Positions 23,975 to 34,370 of a stretch of DNA of 64,000 bases are shown here, piece by piece (the first letter of the stretch is position 1; each line of letters begins with the position of its first letter). Both the position numbers and the translations under genes were made by a program. The notes under the pieces are model-generated. The model was not told where the DNA came from and ran no database searches. It saw only the letters and a program-made list of their open reading frames with translations. Source of the DNA: Pratylenchus scribneri. Taxonomy: Eukaryota > Nematoda > Chromadorea > Rhabditida > Pratylenchidae. The stretch covers positions 744,001-808,000 of the forward strand of contig JAQSEB010000040.1 in the NCBI GenBank assembly GCA_030063045.1, written 5' to 3'.

Positions 23975-24130
23975 ATGACGATCTGTTTATTATTATTTTT
24001 TTGTGCGGTGTCAGCCGTGCTAGGCAATTTATATGGAAAAAACTTTATATATGTTGCGGCCAATACTGATTATCGGCCAAAACTGATTTTGGCCGGTAAT
24101 CAGTATTGGCCGCAACATATATACTCGTAG
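23975..24130 (+). CDS. Hypothetical short secreted peptide inside foldback
   Basis: From the methionine of MTICLLLFFCAVSAVLG the frame encodes about 51 residues whose first 17 form a good signal peptide with an Ala/Gly cleavage region. An in-frame methionine further upstream at 23888 would give 80 residues. The last third of the frame is encoded by the hairpin at 24046-24123, which makes a protein-level function doubtful. No relatives recognised. Confidence 0.25.
   Translation: MTICLLLFFCAVSAVLGNLYGKNFIYVAANTDYRPKLILAGNQYWPQHIYS
24046..24123. repeat. Near-perfect hairpin, 37-bp stem, 4-nt loop
   Basis: The left arm begins TATATATGTTGCGGCC and continues through CAATACTGATT; the right arm is its complement with one mismatch. 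It is more GC-rich than its surroundings. Confidence 0.9.
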
Positions 24131-24182
24131 AATTTTTCATATCGATATTATTCTGAACATTTATTATATAAAAATTATTCTA

Positions 24183-24336
24183 ATGAAATTGATACAACTA
24201 ACAATAATAATCTTATTTATCAATGCAACAAATTATTATAAGTCCGGTTTCGAAGATTTTATTAAAAACCGGTAAGTATTTTAAGAAACTAGTTATTGGG
24301 TCATGCTTTAGGCTAAATTCAAAAAAGAAGTACTAA
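24183..24336 (+). CDS. Hypothetical two-exon secreted peptide (37 aa)
   Basis: Exon 24183-24271 begins MKLIQLTIIILFINA, a signal-peptide-like start, and ends at a CCG|GTAAGT donor. A 40-nt intron with a CTTTAG acceptor leads to a 25-nt exon ending in a Lys-rich tail and stop. Both splice sites and phase fit, but short AT-rich frames with such signals arise by chance. It lies within the 23708-25646 foldback. I recognise no family. Confidence 0.3.
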
Positions 24337-25372
24337 TTCAGAAGGCGATATGTCATTTGAAATTCTCAAACGTTCTAAAAGTTAGCGTTTCTTAATTTTA
24401 TTAAATATATAATAAAATTGAAATTTCGAGTAAAATAAACTTGGCTTTATTTTAATAATTATTGTAATTTTTGTAAAATGGTAATTAATTTGATGAAATT
24501 TGAGCTTCGAATGACATAACGCTTTCTCGAATGATTTGCCTTGTTGGACTATGGTCAAAATAATATTTCTGTTTCGGAATTGGAGCAACTTTATTTGTGT
24601 AATCAAGGATCGTAAAATGATTAATTTATAATAATTATTTTTTGGATCAAAAATTGATTTCATCATTAATTTATTTTTTCATTTGGTTTAAAAAATGATT
24701 AATAGTGTTCAAACATATTGTAATATTACATATAAATTTAATTTTATTATTATTAGTTAAGGGTGTTCCTGCAAATTAATAGGTATTTTTTGCCCCATTT
24801 GAGCTCAAATGTTTGATATTGTTGTCATTAATTCATTTATGGCTAAGCTGAACTATTTTTTCATTTGGTTTAAAAAATGATTAATAGTGTTCAACCATAT
24901 TGTAATATTACATATAAAATTAATTTTATTATTACTAGTTAAGGATATTCCTGTTTTTCAAATTGGCAAGAGAAATTGTAATTTTATTTTCTACACTTAT
25001 TAGTATTTAATTTTTTTTTTTGAAATTATTTTTTCATTTCATTTTTGAGTTCCTCATAATTGAAAAACCAAAAATCTAAATTTTCACGTTAATTGGGGAA
25101 ATTTTTCAATTTTAAACCGGTTTGTTGAACGACTTTTGCGCTAGTCATAAAACTAATTCCATTTTTAAATTCTCCATATTCAAAAGCATATAAATCCCAA
25201 TTTTCACTTCATTCTGACAATATTTACATTTTAGCCATTTTGAACCTGTTTACAAACCACCCACTGGTAAAAAAACTAATGTCATTTTTGAATTCTCCAC
25301 ATCAGAAAACCCCTATGTCCAAATTTTTTCTTCCAACTCAAACAAATAATTTCACAAAAAATTAACATTAGC

Positions 25373-25612
25373 ATTTTTACTTTTGTGGAATTGACCACAT
25401 TTTTACTTTTGTGGAATTGACCACATTTTTACTTTTGTGGAATTGACCACATTTTTACTTTTGTGGAATTGACCACATTTTTACTTTTGTGGAATTGACC
25501 ACATTTTTACTTTTGTGGAATTGACCACATTTTTACTTTTGTGGAATTGACCACATTTTTACTTTTGTGGAATTGACCACATTTTTACTTTTGTGGAATT
25601 GACCACATTTTT
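25373..25612. repeat. Right array, about ten 26-bp units
   Basis: Nearly identical units containing ACTTTTGTGGAATTGACCAC. The array is homogeneous, suggesting recent expansion or gene conversion, and inverted relative to 23714-23822. A diverged last unit (ATTGTGGAATTGTCC) follows at about 25626-25641. Confidence 0.95.
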
Positions 25613-25659
25613 TCTGTCCTTTATCGATTGTGGAATTGTCCTCGGACGTATTGATCCAT

Positions 25660-26385
25660 CCTGTTTTTTTGGGGCGGGGCGACAAGACCTCTAATATATA
25701 ATAGGATGATTAAGATGATGAAGATGATGGAGAAGATGATAAGGATGCAGATGAAGAAGATGGTGAAGATGAGGATAATGATGAAGATTTGAATGATAGG
25801 ATGATGAAGTTGAGGATTATGATGATTTTGAAGATGATGATGAAGATGAGGAAGATGATGAGGATGGTGAAGGGGCTGATGAGGATGATGATGGATGGTG
25901 AGGATGAAGATGTGATGAAGATGATGAAGAAGACGATGATGAAGATGAAAAAGGGGATGATGAAGATGTAGAGTGAGGATGATGAAGATGAGATAAGGAT
26001 GAAGATGAGATAAGGATGATGATGAAGATGATAATGAAGATGGGAGTGAGAGGACGAAGATGGGAATGGGTGGATAATGAAGATGAGGATGAGAGGATGA
26101 TGATGATGAAGAGGGTGAAGATGATGAAGATGAACAAAATGGTGAAGATGAGGATAAAGATGATGATGAAGACGAGAATGAGATGAGGATGATGATTAGG
26201 ATGCTGAAGATGAAGATGAGAATGAGAGGATGATGAAGATGAGGATGGTGATGAAGATGAAGAAAGTAATGAGGATGATGATGAAGATGAAGATGTAGAA
26301 TGAAGAAGATCATCATCTTAATCATCCTATTACATATTACAGGTCTTGCCCCCCTGATAATCTTTTTGCCCCCTCCCCCAAAAAA
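25660..26385. repeat. GATGAAGATGAG-rich tract flanked by inverted ends
   Basis: About 600 bp of GAT/GAA/GAG trinucleotide-type sequence. The ends are inverted: left GACAAGACCTCTAATAT and AATAGGATGATTAAGATGATG-type sequence, right the complement through AATCATCCTATTACATATTA and CAGGTCTTGCCCC. Long open frames here (His/Ser-rich on minus, Met/Lys-rich on plus) are compositional. The outer ends suggest another foldback element. Confidence 0.7.
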
Positions 26386-26458
26386 GGAAAGTAACAAAAT
26401 CAGAATTAAAAATAAAACTTTTTTGCATATTTAGCATGATTGTTGTTGATTATTGTGC

Positions 26459-27377
26459 CTAGCTCAGGAGTTCGCCCGTAGGGCGAACTCCTGAGCTAGT
26501 TTTTATAAAGAGCAAGAAGAACAATGCAAAAAGAATAGTAAATCCGGCACACTTAATAAGCTCCCATCTGCGTTGTCGATTTTGCTCATCCTGATATTTT
26601 TGTCGAATTTCCTTAAAAGATTGAGAAAAATAAAAATTCGATTTGGGAACAAAATTTTATCTATATTTATTAGAATACTGATCTAGATGTAAAAAATCTA
26701 AAAAAATATTTGTTTGTTTTTCTAATTTATGATATAATAATCTATTTAAATATTATTGAATTAAAAATTATTAATTGATCCATTTTGTATTTTTTTAGCA
26801 TACTTCAAAAATTGTTTCCAGTGCGGCACGTTCTATCGGATCTTTTGAAGATGCATGCAATTCCCGATCATAAGCAATCAATGCAAGATGCAAAGCCTCA
26901 TTACTGACAGGAACCATCGAAAATTCCTTAAATAATTTAAATGGTGATTAAAAAATTAATTTTATTTTTGCTAATTTTCATTTTGTAGATTAAAATGTTT
27001 TGTAAATGATAATTTTTTTTGTTTTTTTCATTTTTATTTAAAATTATTATGATTACCATATTTCCTTCATTTCCAGTAGCATTATTGCGGCGCTCAATAA
27101 TAATATGATGGGCAGTCACATTTTCAAGATTGCAATAAGGGCATTTTTGTCGAATGGCCAGCCAATGTTGGATGCATTCCGAATGAAAGACATGAGAGCA
27201 GTCGAGAACGGTGAAATTGGTTGGATCAAATTCCAAATGACAAATGGAACAAATTGGCACATGATCATCCACTATTTGTGCTTCCGATTGAGGTGATGAT
27301 GATGATGATGTTGATTTAGCAATAACATCGGTATTCAATAAATTTTTCTCACCATCAATAGTGTTAGAAGAATTCAT
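26459..27377 (-). CDS. RING-H2 finger membrane protein, copy D, shortened tail (3 exons, 198 aa)
   Basis: Exons 27057-27377, 26804-26926 and 26459-26611, phase 0 throughout, donors ATG|GTAATC and GAA|GTATGC. RING-H2 ligands C43, C46, C60, H62, H65, C68, C79 and C82 are intact. Exon 2 (41 residues, one fewer than its paralogues) keeps LIAYDRELHASS. Exon 3 keeps the basic QNRQRRWELIK and one hydrophobic segment of about 18 residues, but then runs into a perfect 37-bp palindrome that supplies the last dozen codons and the stop. It has therefore lost the second membrane region seen in copies A and B. It could still be a single-pass RING protein or a recent pseudogene; the intact exons 1 and 2 favour the first. 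Confidence 0.7.
26461..26497. repeat. Perfect 37-bp palindrome at the 3' end of copy D
   Basis: AGCTCAGGAGTTCGCCC, a GTA loop and the exact complement (17-bp arms). It overlaps the stop codon of the copy D reading frame and could also form a strong hairpin in the transcript. Confidence 0.95.
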
Positions 27378-27860
27378 TTTTCAACAACTTAATCTAGGAT
27401 ATTTTATGTATTTATAAACCAATTTCTTTATTTTAAATATCGCTAATTGTATTTCTGCTGTGACAGAAAGAGATTTATATTTTTTTTAGAGTGTGTCATG
27501 ATTTTGATTTATTAAACTTTATACCTTGTTACGGTTGCAATTGATATGAAATGAAAAATTAAAATTTAAATAAAAATATTAATTGATCAATTTATTTTTT
27601 ATACCACTAATATAAAGCAATTTTTGATATAATTGTAATCATTTTCATGTTCATATTATGAATTATGATATTTGAAGAAAAATAATTTTCCTTTAATTAC
27701 CCAAATGAATTGCAAAATACAAATATCTTTATGAGTTTTTATAAATCAAAATTCGAAATGATTGATAGATTGGGATGTGTGTGTGGCAATTAAAATTCTG
27801 ACGAAATTATGGGAATTCATTGAAATTTATATTCCAAATTATTGAATTAAAATTTTTTTC

Positions 27861-27882
27861 CCATTAGCAGTCTACCAATTCC
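27861..27882. promoter_or_regulatory. Partial copy of the shared palindrome, upstream of copy D
   Basis: ATTAGCAGTCTACCAATTCC, about 485 bp upstream of the copy D start, matches one half of ATTGGTAGTCTACCAAT well. The second block of the module is not obvious here. Confidence 0.3.
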
Positions 27883-27890
27883 AATTTAAA

Positions 27891-28180
27891 TTAATGGTCA
27901 ATTACAATGCTCTTTTTATAGGAATACAAATTGAATGGGAAACATAAATCAATCAAAATGCCGAAGAGAATTATAAATAAATGAATTGCAGAAATATTTA
28001 AATTTGCCTCGTGCAAATTTCCCAAACTTTCAACCTTCCACGATTCTTTTAATCTTCCATTGACATTTGAAATAATTAAAAACTTCATTCATTATTTTTT
28101 TTTGATATAAGGTAAATTTATGAAAAAATGGGGTAGGAATTGCCCAAATTCAAAAATTGCCTCCCCTTCGTGATTTTTCT
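27891..28180 (-). other. Conserved NGRLKE block, copy 3
   Basis: The minus-strand frame includes IISNVNGRLKESWK, LGNLHEANLNISA and a hydrophobic stretch IILFGILIDL. It matches 16371-16600, and the similarity continues into flanking sequence (GGTAAATTTATGAAAA). It lies between the 3' end of RING pseudogene E and the start of copy D. Confidence 0.45.
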
Positions 28181-28337
28181 ACCTATATTAAAAAAGCTCG
28201 ACATTCCAATCATCCATCATTCCCAGTCTAAAAATAAAATTAATGTCTTTTATGATCACTATGGAAGAGATCTTTCGTGAAATATATTTTACGTGCGGTT
28301 TTTTCTTGCATCTAATTTGGGGATATTTTACATCTAA

Positions 28338-28550
28338 TTTTATGCTTTTTTAATTTTTACTCATTCTTAAAGCCTAATTTTTATAAATATAGCTCAATAT
28401 TAGAATAAAAATAAAACTTTTTCATTCAATAAAAGTTATAATGTTTGAAAAAAATGGCTCATCAGAAAGAAACTGACAGTTTGATTAATCTCCTACACTT
28501 ACGGAGGAAACGGTCTGGGGCCGATGCCCGGTAAAGCTTTTCGCTTATGC
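28338..28550. repeat. Duplicated leader, copy 2
   Basis: Second copy of the 22508-22712 segment, including TATAAATATAG, ATTCAATAAAAGTTATAATG and ATGGCTCATCAG, ending in GAAACGGTCTGGGGCCGATG. A base change leaves a 26-codon frame. It abuts the 3' end of RING pseudogene E. Confidence 0.55.
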
Positions 28551-28705
28551 GGATTACGTTATAGTGATCAGAGACAATAGCAACAATAATAGATTAAAAT
28601 CGCTGTAAACACGTAAAATATTACATATTCAATTAAGCACAAATTTGGCAAAATAACATCAATAATATTAACGGAAAAGATGTATATTATTAATATCAAT
28701 TATTT

Positions 28706-29861
28706 TCACAATGAGCATAGTAAGTGTCCAAAAGATCTTACAAAAATAGTAGAACAAAGCCAAAGTATCGCATAATAGATGAACAATGCCATTAGTATCG
28801 CAAAGATGTATATTATCATAATACAACAAAAGTAAAAGAACAATGCCATAAATATTGAAAATCCGGCACATTTAATGTGGTGTTTAATATGCTCCCATTT
28901 GCGATGTCGATTTTGCTCATCCTGATATTCTTGCGATTGCAAAAATATTCGAATTTCCTTAATTTGACATAAATATAATATTGAAATTACGAATAAAATT
29001 TCAGTCTTCATTTAATAGAATATTTGCTAATTATTTACATTGTACCAGCCTTTTGTTGAGAATGGAAAAAGTAAAAGTTCCCTCCCAATAGGTTATCAGG
29101 ATTAGGGTTAGGCTCATCGGAGGTTTCTTAAGATGATATCATATCCCTAAATCACCCTTAATGATAATGATCTTATCTTAACCTTAATTCTGCTGACGCT
29201 ATGGTGGACTTTCACTTTTACTCATCAGTCAGCTAACCAAAAAGCAGATACAAACTAAATTATGTACCTAATATTTATGGCAATTTAAAAATGTAAATTA
29301 AAAATTTTGACTAATTTTGTATTTTCAGCTTACATGAAAAATTTTTTCCAATGCGCTCTTGCAGAGATGCATGCAGCTCGCGATCATAGGCAAGCAATGC
29401 AAACGCTGGGGGCCTCACTACTGACAGGAATAAGTGAAAATTCCTTAATTATTTTAAATGGTTATATGAAAATTTAATTTTTATTGATTTACATTTTTTA
29501 TAGATTAAAATATTTAGTAAATAAAATCCTTATTTTTATTATTTAAAATGATTACAATGTTTCCCTCATTGTCAGTAACATCATGTTCTCGGTTACGATG
29601 TTCAATTACAATATGATGCCCATGCACATTTTTGAAATTGGCATTTTTGCTGAATGGCCAGCCTATGATTGATGCATTCTGGATGAAAGGCATGAGAGCA
29701 GTCGAGAACGGTGAAATTGGTTGGGTCAAATTCTAAATGACAAATGGAACAAATTGGCACTTGATTATCTATTATTTGTGCTTCAGTGAAGATGGAGATG
29801 AGGATTTAATAAACGAATTGAGTAAATTATTGTCGTCATCAACAGTGGTGAAAGAATTCAT
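28706..29861 (-). pseudogene. RING-H2 family copy E, multiple frame breaks
   Basis: The MNSF start at 29861 runs into a stop before the RING. The RING frame then has VPICSICHLEF and CSHAFHPEC, but Trp of the usual NHW is Arg. A deletion of about 8 bp after QQKC removes the last Cys-x2-Cys pair and shifts frame near 29645. The middle exon (about 29335-29440) has a further frameshift inside the LIAYDRELHAS region. Exon 3 (28706-28957) is open and keeps QNRHRKWE and hydrophobic segments. With three breaks in separate exons this copy is dead. Confidence 0.85.
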
Positions 29862-30367
29862 TTTTTAATTTAACTATAATTATAATCTAGGCTTATTTTA
29901 TATATTATTGAGATTTAGTATTACAATTTGGTTGGAAATTAATAGTCAACTAACCTATATTGTATAATTCTATTCTTTTTAATAAGCGATTAAAAATGGA
30001 AGGAAACATATAAATCAATCAAAATGTCGATGCCGATGAGTATTAAAATTATTCTTTAATAAATAAATTACAGCAATTAAATTTGATCATTCATTATTAT
30101 TAATTAATTTTATTTATTTGATTATAAATAAACAAATTTTATTGAGATAACATTCATTTTATTTACTTATTCATTCTTCCATTCATTAGTAGACCATTAT
30201 CAAATGCTGATTGATAACATTCGTGACAGTGCATGTCGAACAAATGCAGGCAAATATTTTACAATCAGACTAAGGAGTGGCTTCAATTCTAAAAAATAAT
30301 GCAATTTAATTTAAAAAAAATAATTTCGTTTTATGATATTAATTAATTTTAAAATTATATAGCCAAG

Positions 30368-32140
30368 TTAATTGTTTTTAAATTTTTTCAACAAAAAACA
30401 AAAAATGATCACAATTTTTATAAATTTAATTTTTGAAAAAATTTTGATATTAAAAAAATATAGAGCAAAATTCAAAAAAATTATAAGAAGAAATTTCGTT
30501 TTGCTTTTGGTACCGATAAGAGACAAAATGGCGGCATGCAGGCACAGAATTACTTTTCCAGACATTGCTGCGGCCACAGCAACGGCACCCAGAGACCAAA
30601 AGATCCAACAAAAATAGATGAGCATTGCAGTTAATGCGGCAATACTGGCGCAACGAATGAAGCGTTTAATGCGCGCCCATGCCCGTTCAAGGACTTGCTC
30701 ATTCTGGTTTTGTTGTGACTGGGCCAGCAAACGAATATCCTTTATAAATGTGAATATTTGCTATAAACAAATAAATTTTACGGGGAAAATAAAATTTTAT
30801 ATTAGAAACAAATTTTTATAATGATGATTATGACAAAACTGTGAATCATTTTTTATTGTAATATTTTATTTTGCATAAAATTACTTTAAAAATATATGAT
30901 TTTTTTTTGGAAAATAGAGAGCTATAGCAAAAAATTAAAGTTATATTATTTTTCAAAATGATTATTTTTGCCCTAATTTAGTTAAAATCCAAAATAGGGA
31001 GGGAAATATAATAAATGATAATTTCTATAAAATATTTTGTGAACTATTTTTATACTTTTAGTTATAAAATGTTATATAAATTGATGATTTTTTCGTAATT
31101 GAAACTTAACCGATACATTAATTTGTCTTCATTCGAAAAATTTATTTTTTGTATAGCAAAAAAAATTCATCAATTATAGTATTTGATAAAATTTTAAGTT
31201 TAAAAAATAAAAAAATTTTATAATTTTTATTTTTTTCACCACATTTAAAAGTTGAAATCTACTTGAAAAATGCCCTCCAACGCGGCACGTTCGTGTGGAT
31301 TTCTTGCAGACCCATGAAGCTCGCGCTCATAGGCAACCCATGCAAGAGGCAGAGCCGCATCAGAACTGGCAGAAACACCCACAAATTCCTTAAATAATTT
31401 AATTGCAGTAAACGTTAAAAATTATTTGTTTATTTTTAAAATATTTTAAAATAAAATTCGCAGTTTTTTTGTGAATTTTTAATTAGCTGATTTACACAAT
31501 CCACAAACAATAACCTTAATAGCCATAAATAAAACTTTCATATTATTGGATTAAACTATTTGTATGTGTATTTTTTATGTAATTAATGTGATCAAAAATG
31601 GCAGAGAAATTGGAACTAAATTTTAGCCTATTATTTATGACGCTTTTTTGCTTTTTATTTTAACTTTTCTTTATAATTTATATCATATCCAATAATTCTT
31701 TTCTCTTATCAATTTATCTTAAAATTGGAAATAAAGTAACAAACTAAATTAGGGACTTTGAGTTAGCAAATTTGGTCAAATTAAAATTTTATATTCTGTT
31801 GAAAAATGGCTTGTTGCGAAAAATTTTATTGCATATTTCATTATTTTATATAAACCTCATTGCCAGCTGCATTATTAATGCGACGCTCAATGACCATACG
31901 ATGTGCAGTCACATTTTGGCGTTGGCAAAGCGGACAATTTTGCCGAGGAGCGAGGGGCAGCCAAATATTGATGCAATTCGGATGGAACACATGGGAGCAG
32001 TCGAGAATGGCAAAATTGGTTGGGTCAAATTCCATGTGACAAATTGCGCAAATTGGGGCCTCTTCCTCAACAGTAGCTGCAACAACAGCAGCAACATTAT
32101 TGACGGATGAATTATTCTCGCTATCAGTGGCAGGATTCAT
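30368..32140 (-). CDS. RING-H2 finger membrane protein, copy F, divergent (3 exons, 260 aa)
   Basis: Exons 31856-32140, 31263-31388 and 30368-30739, phase 0, donors GAG|GTTTAT and CAA|GTAGAT. RING-H2 ligands are C31, C34, C48, H50, H53, C56, C69 and C72. The gap between ligands six and seven is 12 residues, not 10, which marks a separate subfamily with the fragment at 736-850. Exon 2 reads VAYERELHGSARNP, the most diverged of the set. Exon 3 begins DIRLLAQSQQNQNEQ and has a hydrophobic segment with an Ala-rich stretch (SLGAVAVAAAMSG) and then a Phe/Lys/Ile-rich tail that may include intron-like AT-rich sequence, so the exact C-terminus is less sure. The start at 32140 was chosen by alignment to the MNSS starts of the paralogues; an in-frame methionine lies 33 bp upstream. 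Confidence 0.75.
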
Positions 32141-32649
32141 GATAATATTTCTATAATTTATGGGCTTTTTCAAAACTTAAAAAATCAGTTCAAAAATCAG
32201 CCAATAATAAGGCTTTTGAGAATTCACACTGTAAACACTCCCAAATGACAGAGCTAAGCCCAACTTTATTTGAACCCAAAAATATAGGTCTAATCCGATT
32301 TTGAAGGAAATTTTCAAAAATTTATACATCGCAGTGAACTTTTTAATTGTATATATATATACAATTAATTATGTTGTCTTAAATTTATTTTTTTTTATAA
32401 AAATTTAATGCTTATAAATGGCCTAGTTTTAAATCTCGGGTCACGGTACCAAGTTTTAGAAGATACAAATTTAGTTGTTGTAAAAATCGGTGAACCAAAT
32501 GTCATTTTTTACTTATAATAGAGTTGTTTGTAATATACCAAGTAAAATTAGAATAGTAGATTGACTGATCGCTGATGCACTAATAAATCTTGACGAATAA
32601 TGATAGATGGGAAAAGCTCCCTATTTCCAATAATTTATAGGTTATATTC

Positions 32650-32766
32650 GCATTGGTAGTCTACCAATTTATTTGGTACTCTACCAATACCAAATTGTTG
32701 TTATCTTGCCTAGCGAAAAAAATATTATTTATTAATTGCTCAGAGCAAATTTCCCATACAAATTTG
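32650..32766. promoter_or_regulatory. Shared upstream module, copy F side
   Basis: A perfect palindrome ATTGGTAGTCTACCAAT followed by a second near copy, ACTCTACCAATACC; then at 32736-32766 TTGCTCAGAGCAAATTTCCC. It lies about 510 bp upstream of RING copy F and about 600 bp upstream of the divergent 33344 gene, so it could serve either. The spacer 32141-33343 otherwise shows nothing I can name. Confidence 0.4.
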
Positions 32767-33343
32767 AAATGGATTTGAATTCGACTTTGGATGATTGTGG
32801 ACGGAAAAATGGCAATCTATTTTTATCATTGTTTTCTGCTGTCCACTGCCGATTCCATTTTCCATTCTGCCTCATATAAGCCACAACTGTTTTACGATTC
32901 AATCAAATTACTGTACCCACAAAATAGAATTCACTAATAAATCTTAAGTAAAATTAAATGATATTTTTAAATTATAAATAAAGAGAAAAAAAAAACCGTG
33001 GAGTTGGTTTAATATAAAGGTCCCTTTCTCCCCTATTACACTTTGAATAAAAAAATAAAAAAGCTATCACATTTTATGCATTCCAATACCATTTTTTTTT
33101 AAAATAAAAACTTTTTGCTGTTTATAAGACATAATTATTTCATAACGATTTGGCCAAATTATTTTAGTGATCATTAATCAATATATTTTTTCAAAAAAAT
33201 TCTACCGATATCTTCAAATCTGATCCTAAATCGTTTTTTTTTTTCATTAATTAAAAATAATGCGCGCGCAATTATAATTGCCAATCTAATAAAATTCTCA
33301 TCAGATAAATCTGTTTTTTCCTGCCTGTTTTCAAAAATAAAAA

Positions 33344-34054
33344 ATGGAAAAAAAGGCTGCTGTAGGCCAATGTTCAATATGTTTGGGTGGCTTCAGTTAC
33401 GAAAAAATGGCCGTACTGTCATGTGGTCATACATTCCACTACAGTTGCATCCGCCTCAATCTGCTCAACTACCGTCACGATTGTTGCCCTTTATGCAAAT
33501 ATCCTGCAAGCGTGAAAGATATCGTCCGCACAACTAGAAATGAAGATGCACCCGACCCACAACCATTGCCATTGATGAACGGTTGCCAAGCGCAAGCGGA
33601 AAACACTGATGGGCGACATTCAGCAGATCTACTTAAAAAGGTATTTTTATAATGTCATTGTAATTTAAAATTTTTATACAATTGGATTGTATTTGAAAAT
33701 TAATGATTCTTGAATACTAGTTATTTTTATGAAATTTTAAAAATGTTTTAATTAATTTCTAAAGCTAAATTTTTTGTATATAAAAATAATTTTGATTTAA
33801 TATAAATTTTATAAGCTACTATATTTTCTACAATAGATTATGGGATTTTAGTAATTTTCAAAATCTCTGAAGACTGGTCTTGTTATTATTATTATTAGAA
33901 GTCTAATAAAAAAATATGATAGCATATATTTTTTGCTCTTAAACTTAAACGATTAATTTTCCAGATTTCTGCTCTCGGCATTGCCACTTTAATTGTTGCC
34001 GGAACAATTTACATCGCTTTAAATGCTGGAATAAAGCAACAGATGAATTTGTAA
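33344..34054 (+). CDS. Short RING-H2 protein with one C-terminal membrane anchor (2 exons, 128 aa)
   Basis: Exons 33344-33640 and 33965-34054, joined at AAG|GTATTT and TTTCCAG in phase 0. The N-terminal RING (residues 10-51) has ligands C10, C13, C27, H29, H32, C35, C48 and C51, with the core SCGHTFHYSC. A linker of about 45 polar residues follows. Exon 2 encodes a single hydrophobic segment (ALGIATLIVAGTIYIAL) and a short tail, which predicts a tail-anchored E3 ligase with the RING in the cytosol. It lacks the middle exon of the minus-strand family, is on the opposite strand and differs in RING spacing, so it is not a recent paralogue. The start is the first methionine in the frame, right after an A-run. 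Confidence 0.75.
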
Positions 34055-34370
34055 ATACAGAAGAATAACAATATGTATTTGAAGCCTTGTTGACTTTGAT
34101 AAAAAAAAGTTCTGCGTTATAATATTTAGTTTTTGTAAAAATAAATTATACAAAAAATTTGATAATTTCATAACAAAAATTTTAATAAAATTCCCATTGA
34201 ATATACACATGGATAATTTAAATTTGTTTTATAATTAAAAATTGCTTTATAATATATCTAATTTATTCCAAGAATTTCTTATTTTTTTTGGATAATTCCA
34301 TTTTTATTTTTTATATCAAATTTAATGCGACATGTACATATTTGTGGATCTACCGAAAATTTAGGGTTGG

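Larger units (their letters stand above)
23708..25646. mobile_element. 1.9-kb foldback element with arrays of 26-bp units
   Basis: The left end starts GGTGCTATGTCAATTCCAC and holds four 26-bp units; the right end (25373-25612) holds about ten units in the opposite orientation. The unit includes ACTTTTGTGGAATTGACC. The enclosed 1.5 kb contains two short frames with signal-peptide-like starts, a 37-bp hairpin, and an imperfect direct repeat (24680-24770 and 24860-24945). Confidence 0.75.

Noticed and set aside
25373..25612. Regular direct repeats suggesting a CRISPR array
   Set aside because: The 26-bp units are contiguous with no unique spacers, and the genome is clearly eukaryotic.
25621..26397. 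Long His/Ser/Leu-rich frame (258 codons) and overlapping Met/Lys-rich frames
   Set aside because: Produced by the GATGAAGATG repeat tract; frames are open in several phases on both strands.
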